DNA of 64,000 nt from Spiroplasma ixodetis (lineage in GTDB: Bacteria; Bacillota_I; Bacilli_A; Mycoplasmatales; VBWQ01): the NCBI RefSeq assembly GCF_027923845.1, contig NZ_AP026933.1, positions 1,364,001 to 1,428,000 of the forward strand, given 5' to 3'. The position numbers and the translations under genes were made by a program. This document shows, piece by piece, positions 11,068-19,783 of the stretch; the stretch's first letter is position 1, and every line of letters starts with the position of its first letter. The notes below the pieces were generated by a model. The model was not told the origin of the DNA, made no database searches, and saw only the letters and a program-made list of their open reading frames with translations.

Positions 11068-13060
11068 TGGTCGATTTTGTCATGCTTTAACATCATCAAT
11101 AACATCATCAGTAATTTGACTAATAACACTTTCACTAATATCAGCACCATGATATAACTCTTGCAACTGCATTCTAATGTCAGATAATGTCATTCCTTTT
11201 GCATATAAAGAAAGAACTTGTTGATCAAAACCATCAAATCTTCTTTGCCTTTTAGGAACTATTACAGGAGTAAAATTACTATTGCGATCTCTTGGTACAT
11301 CAATTTCAATTTTACCTTGTTGAGTTATTAATTTTTTTGAACTTGTACCATTACGAGCATTTTCAGTAGTACTATGTTGATTTTTTTCATATCCTAAATA
11401 ATTTTGCATTTCAGAATTCAACATTTTTTTCAACTAATCTTTTTGTTAATTCTTTATATAAACCGCCAGGTTTAAAAACTGTTGTTAAATCTTCAGTATT
11501 TTCTAGTAATAAATCTACTGCTTTTGATATTGGATCATTATTATTAAAGTTATCTTTTTTAGCCATCTGTAACTCACTCTTTCTAGTCATTTAATTATAT
11601 TTACTAGAATTAATTAAACATAGTTATTTTTGTAAGTTACACAGATTACTAAACATTTCCTTTTTTCAAGTTGTTGTCAATTTGCAAATTCTTTACCACG
11701 ATCAAAAGTAATAGTTTTAACAATATTTTTAGGAAGAATTGATAAATAATGAATGATATTTTTATTAATAACTTTAGTAGTTTTGTTTTTAACTAACATT
11801 GCTAAAGTAAATCGTGATACTCTTTCAACTAAAGTTATTAAACATGATTTACTTTTACCTCTTGATGATACTATAGTATCTCCTTCTCAATGACCAAGAG
11901 TTATGCGATCATTAACATTATTATCTCGTTCTTTAATTGATTTACCATTAAATTTACCACGATTTTCTTGAGATCTTCGTTTTTTACCTTTTCTTCTTAA
12001 ATTTTTACTAGTAACTTTATCAAATAATCCAGAATAAATTCAATTGTAAATCGTTTTAAAGCTGATAGCTCATTGTTTATGAAAATTTTTAATTCTGCCA
12101 TAAATTTGTTCAGGTGATCAGCCCAATAATAGTTTTTGTTGTATATATTTGACTAAATCTTTATATTTAAACTTATGAAAAATAATATGTGATTTTTTTC
12201 TATTTACAGCTTTATTTTGTGCAATTAATGAAAAATAATGATCATTATCTTTATTTCTATTAACTTCTCGAATAATAGTACTAATACTTCGATTAAGATT
12301 TTTAGCTATTTCATTAATTTTAACTTTAAATTTCAATTGATTCTCAATATAAATTCTTTCATCTATCCCAATATGTTTATAACTCATATAAAAACTCCTT
12401 ACTTTTTCTAAACTAAATTTAGCATTATGAAATTTTTATATGAGAATTTTTTGCAATTTTATTTACTTGCACTTACAAGTATAATTCAGCATTCAGCATT
12501 TTAGAACTAATTTTTTTTTCTTTAATTATATAATCCCAATACGGACTTCTCCCCACATGTACTTGTGGAGGGAATAATGAAACTGAATGAATTCAACAAT
12601 GCTTTTCAAACTGAACAGCAATGTCTTGCATATATAGCAAATTTGAAAGAAAACAAATGTATTAGGTGTTTTAATTTTAATTTGAATACTTCTGATTTAA
12701 AAAGAATGAGATGTTTAAAATGTAATCAAACATTTAGCATTCTCACGGGCACTATATTTTCAAAGTCACAAACATCTTTAACATCTTGGTTTTATCTCAT
12801 TTTTAGATGAATAAACACCAAACATGGAATTCCATCAACTGATGTTGCAAAAGAATTGGGAGTGACCTTGAAAACTGCTTGAAGAATGACTCATAAAATC
12901 AGAACACGTATTGCAAAACAAAAACCTCAATTTATTGTTGAAGGTACAGTGCAAATTGATGAAATGTATCTTTCACATATGGGTTTTAAAAAACAAGGAA
13001 GATCCTTGGTGAATAAAACCTTGATTGTTGGCATTTATCAAAAAACAACCAATAATTTAA

Positions 13061-14001
13061 CGAACTTCTCCCCACATGTACTTGTGGAGGAAACAATGAA
13101 ATTGAATGAGTTCAATAATACTTTTCAAACTGAAAAACAATGTCTTGCATATATAGCAAGTTTGAAACAAATCAAATGTAGTAGGTGTTCTAGTTTTAAT
13201 TTGAATACTTCTAATTTAAGAAGAATGAGATGTTTAAAATGTAATCAAACATTTAGCATTCTCACGGGCACTATATTTTCAAAGTCACAAACATCTTTAA
13301 CATCTTGGTTTTATCTCATTTTTAGATGAATAAACACCAAACATGGAATTCCATCAACTGATGTTGCAAAAGAATTGGGAGTGACCTTGAAAACAGCTTG
13401 AAGAATGGATCATAAAATCCGAAGTGCCATTGCTAAACAAAAACCTCAATTCATTGTTGAAGGCATAGTGCAAATGGATGAAATGTATCTTTCACATATG
13501 GGGTTTAAAAAACAAGGAAGATCCTTGTTGAATAAAACCTTGATTGTTGGTATTTATGAAAAAACAACCAACAATCTGATTGTGAAAGTATTGAAAAACG
13601 CAAACAGTAAAAATCTTTTGCAGTTTGCAATAAACCACATTTCTTCAAAGTGTGTTGTACATACTGATTTTTGAAAAGGATATCGCGATTTGAAATCGGT
13701 TTTCACTAAGCATGAAACAGTTAACCATCAAGATGGCTATGTTTCAAAAACTGGTGTAAATACCAACCAAATTGAGTCAGTATGAAAACATATACGAAGA
13801 ACATTTAAAACACATATCAAAGTTGCAAAACATCATATTCATTTATATGCAAAAGAAGCTGCATATAAATTCAATAACATACCTAGTTTTGAAACTGTAA
13901 TGCTATGTTTTATTTAAAAATGTGGGGAGAAGTTCGTAGATAGGCTTTTCTCAGCATTTATGTGATAAGATTTAAAAATAGTACATAAAGGGAGAAAAGC
14001 C
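13061..14001 (+). mobile_element. ISB copy 5 (type 2), intact
   Basis: A 941-bp element inserted into ISB copy 4 with TSD TAATTTAA at 13053-13060 and 14002-14009. It starts CGAACTTCTCC, unlike the CGGACTTCTCC of type 1 copies. Confidence 0.93.
13096..13917 (+). CDS. IS1595-family (ISXO2-like) transposase, type 2
   Basis: A complete 273-residue enzyme; TGA is used at several Trp positions. The zinc ribbon pairs are CSRC and CLKC. An HTH-like segment follows (HGIPSTDVAKELGVTLKTAW). Catalytic residues lie in VQMDEMYLS, HTDFWKGY and NTNQIESVWKHIRR, the last being the third-Asn variant seen in IS1595. ATG 13096 sits 5 bases after GGAGG. Residues around TGTIFSKSQTSLTSW match type 1 better than other type 2 copies, suggesting a mosaic. 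Confidence 0.9.
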
Positions 14002-14225
14002 TAATTTAATTGTGAAAGTATTGAAAAACGCAAAGAGTAAAAATCTTTTGCAGTTTGCAAAAAACCACATTTCTTCAAAATGTCTTGTATATACTGATTC
14101 TTGAAAAGGATATTGCGATTTTAAATCAGTTTTCACTAAGCATGAAACAGTTAACCATCAAGATGGCTATGTTTCAAAAATTGGTGTAAATACCAACCAA
14201 ATTGAATCAGTTTAAAAACATATAA

Positions 14226-15088
14226 GAACCTGTTTAGAATCTTTTTAATAAAATTGAAATAAAGGACAGAACAACCATTTGTAAACTAGTATTTAGTTTT
14301 CTTTCACAATTTTTTCATAATCTTCTGCATTTTTCTAATCATGCAAAGCTTCGTTCTACAACTCATCTTTTTGGTAGTACTACAAAAGAATGTAATTCAT
14401 TACGTTTTACAACTTCAACATTTGCATTTATGATTGTTTTGATTGCAGAAGCAAATTTTTCACCAGTATAGCCAGCATCTACTATTATTTTTTGAACTGT
14501 AGAAAGATTTTCTTTTTCACTTTTAATCATTATGATAGCACTATTACGATCTGTTTTTTCTGCTGTAGTTATGTAAATTGCATGTGGTAAACCTTGCGTA
14601 TCAACTGCAATATGACGTTTTATTCCTGAAATCTTTTTACCAGCATCATAACCTTTATTTTCAGTAGTATCTGTATTTTTAACACTTTGCGAATCAATTA
14701 TACAAAAACTAGTTTTTTCTTTTCGATGATTCTTAATACGAATCTTTTTAACTAATTTTTTTAAAATTAATTGCAATACACTAGGTTCTTTATCATTGTT
14801 TTTACTTCAAATTTGGAAATAATAATATACAGTTTGTCATTTTCGAAAATTTTTTGGTAACATTCTTCATTGACAACCACTTTTTAATACATATAAAACT
14901 GCACAAAACACTTCATATAAATCTAAATTTCTTGGTTTTGTTTTCTTTTTGCTGTTTTCTAAAGTTGATTTTATGTTCTCAAATTGTTCTTTAGTAACAT
15001 GACTTGGATAATTTTTATGCATATATACCTCTTATTTTAAAATATATAGTAATTTTACCTTATTTTCTAAAAGATTCTAAACAGGTTC
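14226..15088 (-). mobile_element. ISC copy 1 (IS5 family), intact, first of a tandem pair
   Basis: An 863-bp element with perfect tips GAACCTGTTTAGAATCTTTT. TAA lies on the left (14223-14225), and TAA (15089-15091) separates it from the second copy. Confidence 0.92.
14234..15022 (-). CDS. IS5-family transposase, ISC
   Basis: A complete 262-residue transposase. Catalytic residues: IIDSQSVKN (first Asp), IVDAGYTGE (second Asp), WVVERSFAWLEKCRRL (Glu with the conserved R/K spacing), typical of the IS427 group of IS5. TGA encodes several Trp, so the standard code would break it into pieces. One substitution (Pro to Arg near residue 56) separates it from its neighbour. Confidence 0.9.
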
Positions 15089-15091
15089 TAA

Positions 15092-15954
15092 GAACCTGTT
15101 TAGAATCTTTTTAATAAAATTGAAATAAAGGACAGAACAACCATTTGTAAACTAGTATTTAGTTTTCTTTCACAATTTTTTCATAATCTTCTGCATTTTT
15201 CTAATCATGCAAAGCTTCGTTCTACAACTCATCTTTTTGGTAGTACTACAAAAGAATGTAATTCATTACGTTTTACAACTTCAACATTTGCATTTATGAT
15301 TGTTTTGATTGCAGAAGCAAATTTTTCACCAGTATAGCCAGCATCTACTATTATTTTTTGAACTGTAGAAAGATTTTCTTTTTCACTTTTAATCATTATG
15401 ATAGCACTATTACGATCTGTTTTTTCTGCTGTAGTTATGTAAATTGCATGTGGTAAACCTTGCGTATCAACTGCAATATGACGTTTTATTCCTGAAATCT
15501 TTTTACCAGCATCATAACCTTTATTTTCAGTAGTATCTGTATTTTTAACACTTTGCGAATCAATTATACAAAAACTAGTTTTTTCTTTTCGATGATTCTT
15601 AATACGAATCTTTTTAACTAATTTTTTTAAAATTAATTGCAATATACTAGGTTCTTTATCATTGTTTTTACTTCAAATTTGGAAATAATAATATACAGTT
15701 TGTCATTTTGGAAAATTTTTTGGTAACATTCTTCATTGACAACCACTTTTTAATACATATAAAACTGCACAAAACACTTCATATAAATCTAAATTTCTTG
15801 GTTTTGTTTTCTTTTTGCTGTTTTCTAAAGTTGATTTTATGTTCTCAAATTGTTCTTTAGTAACATGACTTGGATAATTTTTATGCATATATACCTCTTA
15901 TTTTAAAATATATAGTAATTTTACCTTATTTTCTAAAAGATTCTAAACAGGTTC
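15092..15954 (-). mobile_element. ISC copy 2, intact, second of a tandem pair
   Basis: The second 863-bp unit in the same orientation, followed by TAA at 15955-15957. The two units share the single TAA between them. Confidence 0.92.
15100..15888 (-). CDS. IS5-family transposase, ISC
   Basis: A complete 262-residue frame with all DDE motifs, nearly identical to the copy at 14234-15022. Confidence 0.9.
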
Positions 15955-16279
15955 TAAGAAGAACATTTAAAACACATATCAAAGTTGCAAAACATCATGT
16001 TCATTTATATGCTAAAGAAGCTGCATATAAATTCAACAAGATACCTAGTTTTGAAACTGTAATTCTATGTTTGATTTAAAAATGTGGGGAGAAGTCCGTA
16101 GATAGGCTTTTCTCAGCATTTATGTGATAAAATTAAAATAGTACATAAAGGGAGAAAAGCCTCCCAATAATTAAAATATGTAATATTTTGATATGAAGTG
16201 ACAGAATTTAAAATAACTGATATTATTTTTTCACCATTAATATCTTTATCATTCATTATTTTGTTCCTCCTTTTGAAAT

Positions 16280-16316
16280 CAAAAACCCATTTATTTTAGT
16301 GAAAAATAAATGGGTT
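16280..16316 (-). terminator. rpsO terminator
   Basis: The 14-bp perfect stem AACCCATTTATTTT / AAAATAAATGGGTT with a 4-base loop is followed on the minus strand by five T. It lies 150 bases after the rpsO stop. A closely similar hairpin precedes the gene at 34066. Confidence 0.7.
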
Positions 16317-16466
16317 AGAAACATATAATAATTAATAATTATATTATAACACTTTTAGTATTAATTTTATTATCGTTTAAATAATTTGTAAATTTATTTC
16401 TATGTTTAATATTATTTAGATGTATATAAAAAAAATCAGTATTAATAAGTAAATACTGATTTAATA

Positions 16467-16731
16467 TTAGTTATCTTTTAGTGATAGTGCTGTTAATAAT
16501 TTATTGTATGTAGCAACATCTTGTTTTTTAAAGTATTTTAAGAAGCGTTTTCTGCTTCCTACCATTTTTAACAAACTTCGTTTTGCAGTAATATCTTTTT
16601 TGTACTTGTAGATGGGCTGTTAATTCTAAAATTCTTTTTGTTAAATTAATAATTTGAACTGCAGAAGAACCAGTATCTTTGGCATTTAAGCGAAATTTTT
16701 TAATCAATTCATCTTGTTTAATTTGTTCCAT
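16467..16731 (-). CDS. rpsO: 30S ribosomal protein S15, apparent 2-base deletion
   Basis: The N-terminal part reads FRLNAKDTGSSAVQIINLT and ELTAHLQV, clear S15 signatures (rRNA-binding DTGS-VQ block). At 16596-16603 the frame breaks: CAA-AAA-AGA replaces the expected HKKD codons. Adding two bases restores DITAKRSLLKMVGSRKRF and the ending ALSLKDN-TAA at 16467, giving the normal S15 length of about 88 residues. ATG 16731 is preferred over the in-frame TTG nine bases earlier because GGAGAG lies at the right distance. S15 organises the 30S central domain and is essential, so a true null is unlikely; an assembly error or recoding is more plausible. Confidence 0.88.
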
Positions 16732-16790
16732 ATTTGACAACTCTCCTTTAAATATAATTCGGCTTAAGCAAAGCTAATATCGGAGAGAAT
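16732..16790 (-). promoter_or_regulatory. Possible autoregulatory rpsO leader
   Basis: On the minus strand a CTCTCC block (16782-16787) can pair exactly with the Shine-Dalgarno GGAGAG (16741-16746), enclosing a smaller AGC/GCT hairpin. S15 represses its own translation through leader structure in several bacteria. The regulatory role here is inferred. Confidence 0.3.
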
Positions 16791-16898
16791 ATTAACAATG
16801 TTAAGTCAACACGGTTATAATACTACATTAATTTTAAACATAAAACAAGCATTTTTTAAAAAAATATTTTTATTAATTTTGTATAAAGAGATGATTTT

Positions 16899-17615
16899 TT
16901 ATTTTTTTTCTTCATTTACTTTTTTATTTTTTTTATCAGCAAAAATAGTCACTTTACGTTCAGTATGATTAAGAATTCTTTTACAATTATCTCAATGACG
17001 AATAATAATTAATATTCAAATTAGAGCCATAATTATATTAACAATATAGTATTGAGTGTCTTGTTGGGAAAGAAAAGCATGCAGTGGCATATTCGATATT
17101 CATGATAAGATAAAAGCAAGTATCATCATTAACATTGAAGATAAAGATGACATTCTACTTAAATATAAAATAAATCATCAACTAGCAATTGTGATAACGC
17201 AATAAATAGGATTAATCATTAATAGTACTCCTAATGAAGATGCAGCTCCTTTACCACCACGAAAACTATAAAATAGTGGTCAACAGTGACCAATAATTGC
17301 AGCAAGACCAGTTGGATAAATATATGCTTGTTTAAACATTGTTTCATAATTAGGATTAGTAATATTGATAAAGGTTAAACCGTATGCAATTAAAATAGGA
17401 ATAGCGGGCTTAAAACCGTCAATAATTAAAATAATAGCTCCTCATTTACCACCCATAACTCGTGTTGAATTAGTAGCACCAGCATTTTTAGAGTAATAAT
17501 CTCTAACATCGGTTTTAAATTTTATTTTACTAATAATAATTGAAGGTGAGATTGAGCCAATTAAATAACCAATGATAATAAAAATAAAAGTTCCTAATAG
17601 ATTAATATGTTCCAT
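16899..17615 (-). CDS. plsY: Glycerol-3-phosphate acyltransferase PlsY
   Basis: A 238-residue integral membrane enzyme. All three PlsY motifs are visible: GYLIGSISPSIIISK near the N terminus, SKNAGATNSTRVMGG, and GHCWPLFYSFRGGKGAASS. PlsY transfers the acyl group of acyl-phosphate to glycerol-3-phosphate, the first step of phospholipid synthesis. TGA encodes the Trp residues. ATG 17615 has GGAG at the right spacing; an in-frame ATG four codons upstream overlaps that site. It is the last gene of a minus-strand run after two SemiSWEET genes, with a 42-base gap. The C terminus is Lys/Glu-rich. Confidence 0.93.
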
Positions 17616-17657
17616 TTTTTTCTCCATTCTTGTGCAAGTATTATGTTAATAAAAATT

Positions 17658-17963
17658 TTATTTTTTGGAAGTTAAATTGTTCTTTTTATCTTTATTATTA
17701 TAATATAAATTATAAATTATTAATGTTAATAATATGATATTAATAACTGTGCCAAAGGCATTTGCTGCTAGTAAGGGAATGTTTTTAATTAAACTAGCAT
17801 AAATTATGAATGAAGTTAATCCTATTTGATATATGCTATAAGAAATTAACGATAAACCTTTTGTGTTTTTAGTTTTAATTAGTTTAATAGTTTGTGGTAA
17901 AAAGGCAACCGAAATAAAAAAGGCACCTATATATCCAATAATATCAATTGCAATATTAGACAT
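17658..17963 (-). CDS. SemiSWEET-type PQ-loop transporter, copy B
   Basis: A 101-residue protein with three hydrophobic helices forming one MtN3/SemiSWEET triple-helix unit. The PQ motif is in VAFLPQTIKLIKTKNTKGLS, with the typical K-T-K-N-T-x-G-L-S stretch following. Such proteins dimerise to move sugars passively. AAGGAGG lies within the end of the upstream paralogue, which it overlaps by 8 bases, indicating translational coupling. The C-terminal Lys/Asn tail is charged. Confidence 0.88.
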   Translation of the reverse strand: MSNIAIDIIGYIGAFFISVAFLPQTIKLIKTKNTKGLSLISYSIYQIGLTSFIIYASLIKNIPLLAANAFGTVINIILLTLIIYNLYYNNKDKKNNLTSKK

Positions 17964-18246
17964 TTTTTTCCTCCTTATTTTTTTGTTTAATTAAATTGTT
18001 AACAATAATCCCAATTATTATGAAATTTAGTATAGCAGTAATAGTTTGACAAGTAATCATGGGAATATCATTACGAAGTATGCCAAATATTAAAAAAGTA
18101 AGACCTCCCAGTTGATAGATACTATATGAAAAAATAGAAAGACCTGAAGTATTTCTTGTTTTAATTAGTTTAATAGTTTGTGGTAAGAATGTCAAAGGAA
18201 TACAAATGGCTGCAAGATACCCCAATATTTCTATAAAAATGTTCAT
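17956..18246 (-). CDS. SemiSWEET-type PQ-loop transporter, copy A
   Basis: A 96-residue paralogue of the next gene: GYLAAICIPLTFLPQTIKLIK carries the PQ motif, followed by KTRNTSGLSIFSYSIYQLG. AAAAGGAG precedes ATG 18246. Overlapping coupling with the second copy suggests the two may assemble as a heterodimer, in place of the usual homodimer; that is inference. Confidence 0.88.
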   Translation of the reverse strand: MNIFIEILGYLAAICIPLTFLPQTIKLIKTRNTSGLSIFSYSIYQLGGLTFLIFGILRNDIPMITCQTITAILNFIIIGIIVNNLIKQKNKEEKNV

Positions 18247-18330
18247 TTTTTCTCCTTTTAATTAATTTAATTTATAATAGTAATTATAATAAAATATTGT
18301 GAAAATAGTTATTTATTTTATTTTAAATAA

Positions 18331-18356
18331 TAAAAAATGTGTTTTGCTAAACACAT
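18331..18356 (-). terminator. Terminator of the small zinc-ribbon gene
   Basis: The 8-bp stem ATGTGTTT / AAACACAT with loop TGCT is followed by six T on the minus strand, just after the stop at 18364. Confidence 0.65.
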
Positions 18357-18363
18357 CATTAAT

Positions 18364-18528
18364 TTATTTTTCTTCTTCTTTAATGAAACATTTTTTACAT
18401 AAAGATTTCCCTTCTTTTGTATCAAGAATGTCAAAAGGTTCAAACATCATTTCGCAATCAAAACATTTTACGGTTTTTGTTAAAGGTTCATCATCAGTTT
18501 TTTTGTTTTTTTTATTGAATCATTTCAT
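18364..18528 (-). CDS. Small zinc-ribbon protein
   Basis: A 54-residue protein starting MKWFNKKNKK (TGA for Trp), after AAAGGAAGG. Two CxxC pairs, CFDC and CKKC, about 24 residues apart, suggest a single treble-clef or zinc-ribbon fold. The partner is unknown. A similar small protein is encoded at 19537-19676, on the other side of ISB copy 6, so the two were neighbours before the insertion. Confidence 0.6.
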
Positions 18529-18555
18529 TATATCCTTCCTTTCTAAATATATTAA

Positions 18556-19494
18556 GGCTTTTCTCCCTTTATGTACTATTTTAATTTTATCACATAAATG
18601 CTGAGAAAAGCCTATCTACGGACTTCTCCCCACATTTTTAAATCAAACATAGAATTACAGTTTCAAAACTAGGTATCTTGTTGAATTTATATGCAGCTTC
18701 TTTAGCATATAAATGAACATGATGTTTTGCAACTTTGATATGTGTTTTAAATGTTCTTCTTATATGTTTTCAAACTGATTCAATTTGGTTGGTATTTACA
18801 CCAATTTTTGAAACATAGCCATCTTGATGGTTAACTGTTTCATGCTTAGTGAAAACTGATTTAAAATCGCAATATCCTTTTCAAGAATCAGTATATACAA
18901 GACATTTTGAAGAAATGTGGTTTTTTGCAAACTGCAAAAGATTTTTACTCTTTGCGTTTTTCAATACTTTCACAATTAAATTATTGGTTGTTTTTTGATA
19001 AATGCCAACAATCAAGGTTTTATTCACCAAGGATCTTCCTTGTTTTTTAAAACCCATATGTGAAAGATACATTTCATCAATTTGCACTGTACCTTCAACA
19101 ATAAATTGAGGTTTTTGTTTTGCAATACGTGTTCTGATTTTATGAGTCATTCTTCAAGCAGTTTTCAAAGTCACTCCCAATTCTTTTGCAATATCTGTTG
19201 ATGGAATTCCATGTTTGGTGTTTATTCATCTAAAGATAAGATAAAACCAAGATGTTAAAGATGTTTGTGACCTTGAAAATATGGTGCCTGTGAGAATGCT
19301 AAATGTTTGATTACATTTTAAACATCTCATTCTTTTTAAATCAGAAGTATTCAAATTAAAATTAAAACACCTAATACATTTGTTTTCTTTCAAATTTGCT
19401 ATATATGCAAGACATTGCTGTTCAGTTTGAAAAGCATTGTTGAATTCATTCAGTTTCATTATTCCCTCCACAAGTACATGTGGGGAGAAGTCCG
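18556..19494 (-). mobile_element. ISB copy 6, intact
   Basis: A 939-bp element with TSD TATATTAA at 18548-18555 and 19495-19502. The right TSD is also the foot of a perfect terminator hairpin. Confidence 0.94.
18638..19459 (-). CDS. IS1595-family transposase, type 1
   Basis: A complete 273-residue frame from ATG 19459. It has zinc ribbon CIRC/CLKC, catalytic QIDEMYLS, YTDSWKGY and NTNQIESVWKHIRR. Type 1 differs from type 2 at many positions, for example THKIRTRIAKQ against GHKIRSAIAKQ. Confidence 0.92.
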
Positions 19495-19535
19495 TATATT
19501 AAATAAGTGTGTCATTAACACACTTATTTAATATA
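19495..19535. terminator. Perfect 18-bp hairpin, probably bidirectional terminator
   Basis: Arms TATATTAAATAAGTGTGT and its exact complement enclose the loop CATTA. It ends the zinc-ribbon gene at 19537. ISB copy 6 sits exactly at its foot. Confidence 0.75.
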
Positions 19536-19536
19536 T

Positions 19537-19676
19537 TTATTTAGCACAATCTTTACACAAACATTTACCATCTGCTGCTTTAGTACATTCAGATGAACTT
19601 TTCATTTTCCCACAACCATCACATTTTTTTGATCTTTTGCTTCTCCGGTTTTATCCCTTTTTTTAAATGGTCACAT
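19537..19676 (-). pseudogene. Small zinc-ribbon protein, one-base frameshift
   Basis: ATG 19676 (AAAGGAAG upstream) gives MWPFKKRDKTGEAKDQK; then a run of seven A (eight needed) shifts the frame. The shifted continuation is KKCDGCGKMKSSSECTK and CLCKDCAK-stop, with two CxxC pairs. Overall plan is like the 54-residue protein at 18364-18528. It may be a real loss or an under-called A run. Confidence 0.5.
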
Positions 19677-19783
19677 GTATATAACTTCCTTTCCTCATAT
19701 AATAATTACTCTACTCAATTATAACAAATTTTATTATTTTCTATGGTATTAACTATTTTTAAAACTTTTTTGTTAAATTTTGA

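Larger units (their letters stand above)
9378..11590 (-). pseudogene. IS256-family transposase, split and frameshifted
   Basis: ISB copy 3 interrupts it with TSD TGGTCGAT. A +1 in a T run near 11425 also shifts the frame near the N terminus, and a second extra base affects the C terminus. The middle segment (ILIACSDNLTGMSEAI) is still readable. Confidence 0.85.
9336..11660 (-). mobile_element. ISA copy 3, interrupted by ISB copy 3
   Basis: TSD TTTTTTCA lies at 9328-9335 and 11661-11668. Without ISB it is about 1377 bp; two extra bases in T runs (near 9525 and 11425) shift the frame. Confidence 0.9.
9103..12387 (-). pseudogene. IS30-family transposase split by ISA copy 3
   Basis: It starts at ATG 12387 (MSYKHIGIDERIYIE) after GTAAGGAG. 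The order is an N-terminal HTH (ISEIAKNLNRSIST-type), then WEGDTIV and TFDRGKEF as first and second Asp, then, after the insert, RGTNENTNGL with the Glu. The reading frame is interrupted between the second Asp and the Glu by 2.3 kb of ISA/ISB; the TSD is TTTTTTCA. Confidence 0.85.
9079..12491 (-). mobile_element. ISE copy 1 (IS30 family), interrupted by ISA copy 3
   Basis: The ends are GCAAAATTGTAAAGGTAAGTG and, from the other side, TGCTGAATTATACTTGTAAGT; they share GTAAGTGCAA-TAAAT as inverted repeats. Without the ISA/ISB insert the element is about 1080 bp. The left flank is the virus-like fragment and the right flank is an unrelated truncated gene, with no matching short TSD. IS30-type transposases are also known from SpV1 phages. 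Confidence 0.85.
12577..16079 (+). pseudogene. IS1595-family transposase broken by nested insertions
   Basis: The N-terminal zinc ribbon and first Asp are encoded at 12577-13060, the second Asp block at 14002-14225 and the last residues at 15958-16079. There is also a TGA-to-TAA change in the segment before ISC (ESV-stop near 14214), so the ORF would be broken even without the insertions. Confidence 0.85.
12542..16161 (+). mobile_element. ISB copy 4, containing ISB copy 5 and two ISC copies
   Basis: Outer ends are flanked by TSD TCCCAATA at 12534-12541 and 16162-16169. ISB copy 5 is inserted at 13061 and a tandem ISC pair at 14226; removing both restores a continuous ISB. Confidence 0.92.
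12492..16256 (-). pseudogene. Truncated small gene split by ISB copy 4
   Basis: ATG 16256 follows AAGGAGG. The N-terminal part (MNDKDINGEKIISVILNSV) runs to the ISB TSD TCCCAATA, then continues in frame after it (DYIIKEKKISSKMLN) until ISE copy 1 cuts it at 12491. About 46 codons remain. The family is unknown. It sits 27 bases after the rpsO terminator hairpin. Confidence 0.5.

Noticed and set aside
12886-13329. A 147-residue fusion ORF combining two ISB N termini
   Set aside because: It is the result of ISB copy 5 inserted in ISB copy 4 in the same frame, with an exact TSD; not a new domain architecture.
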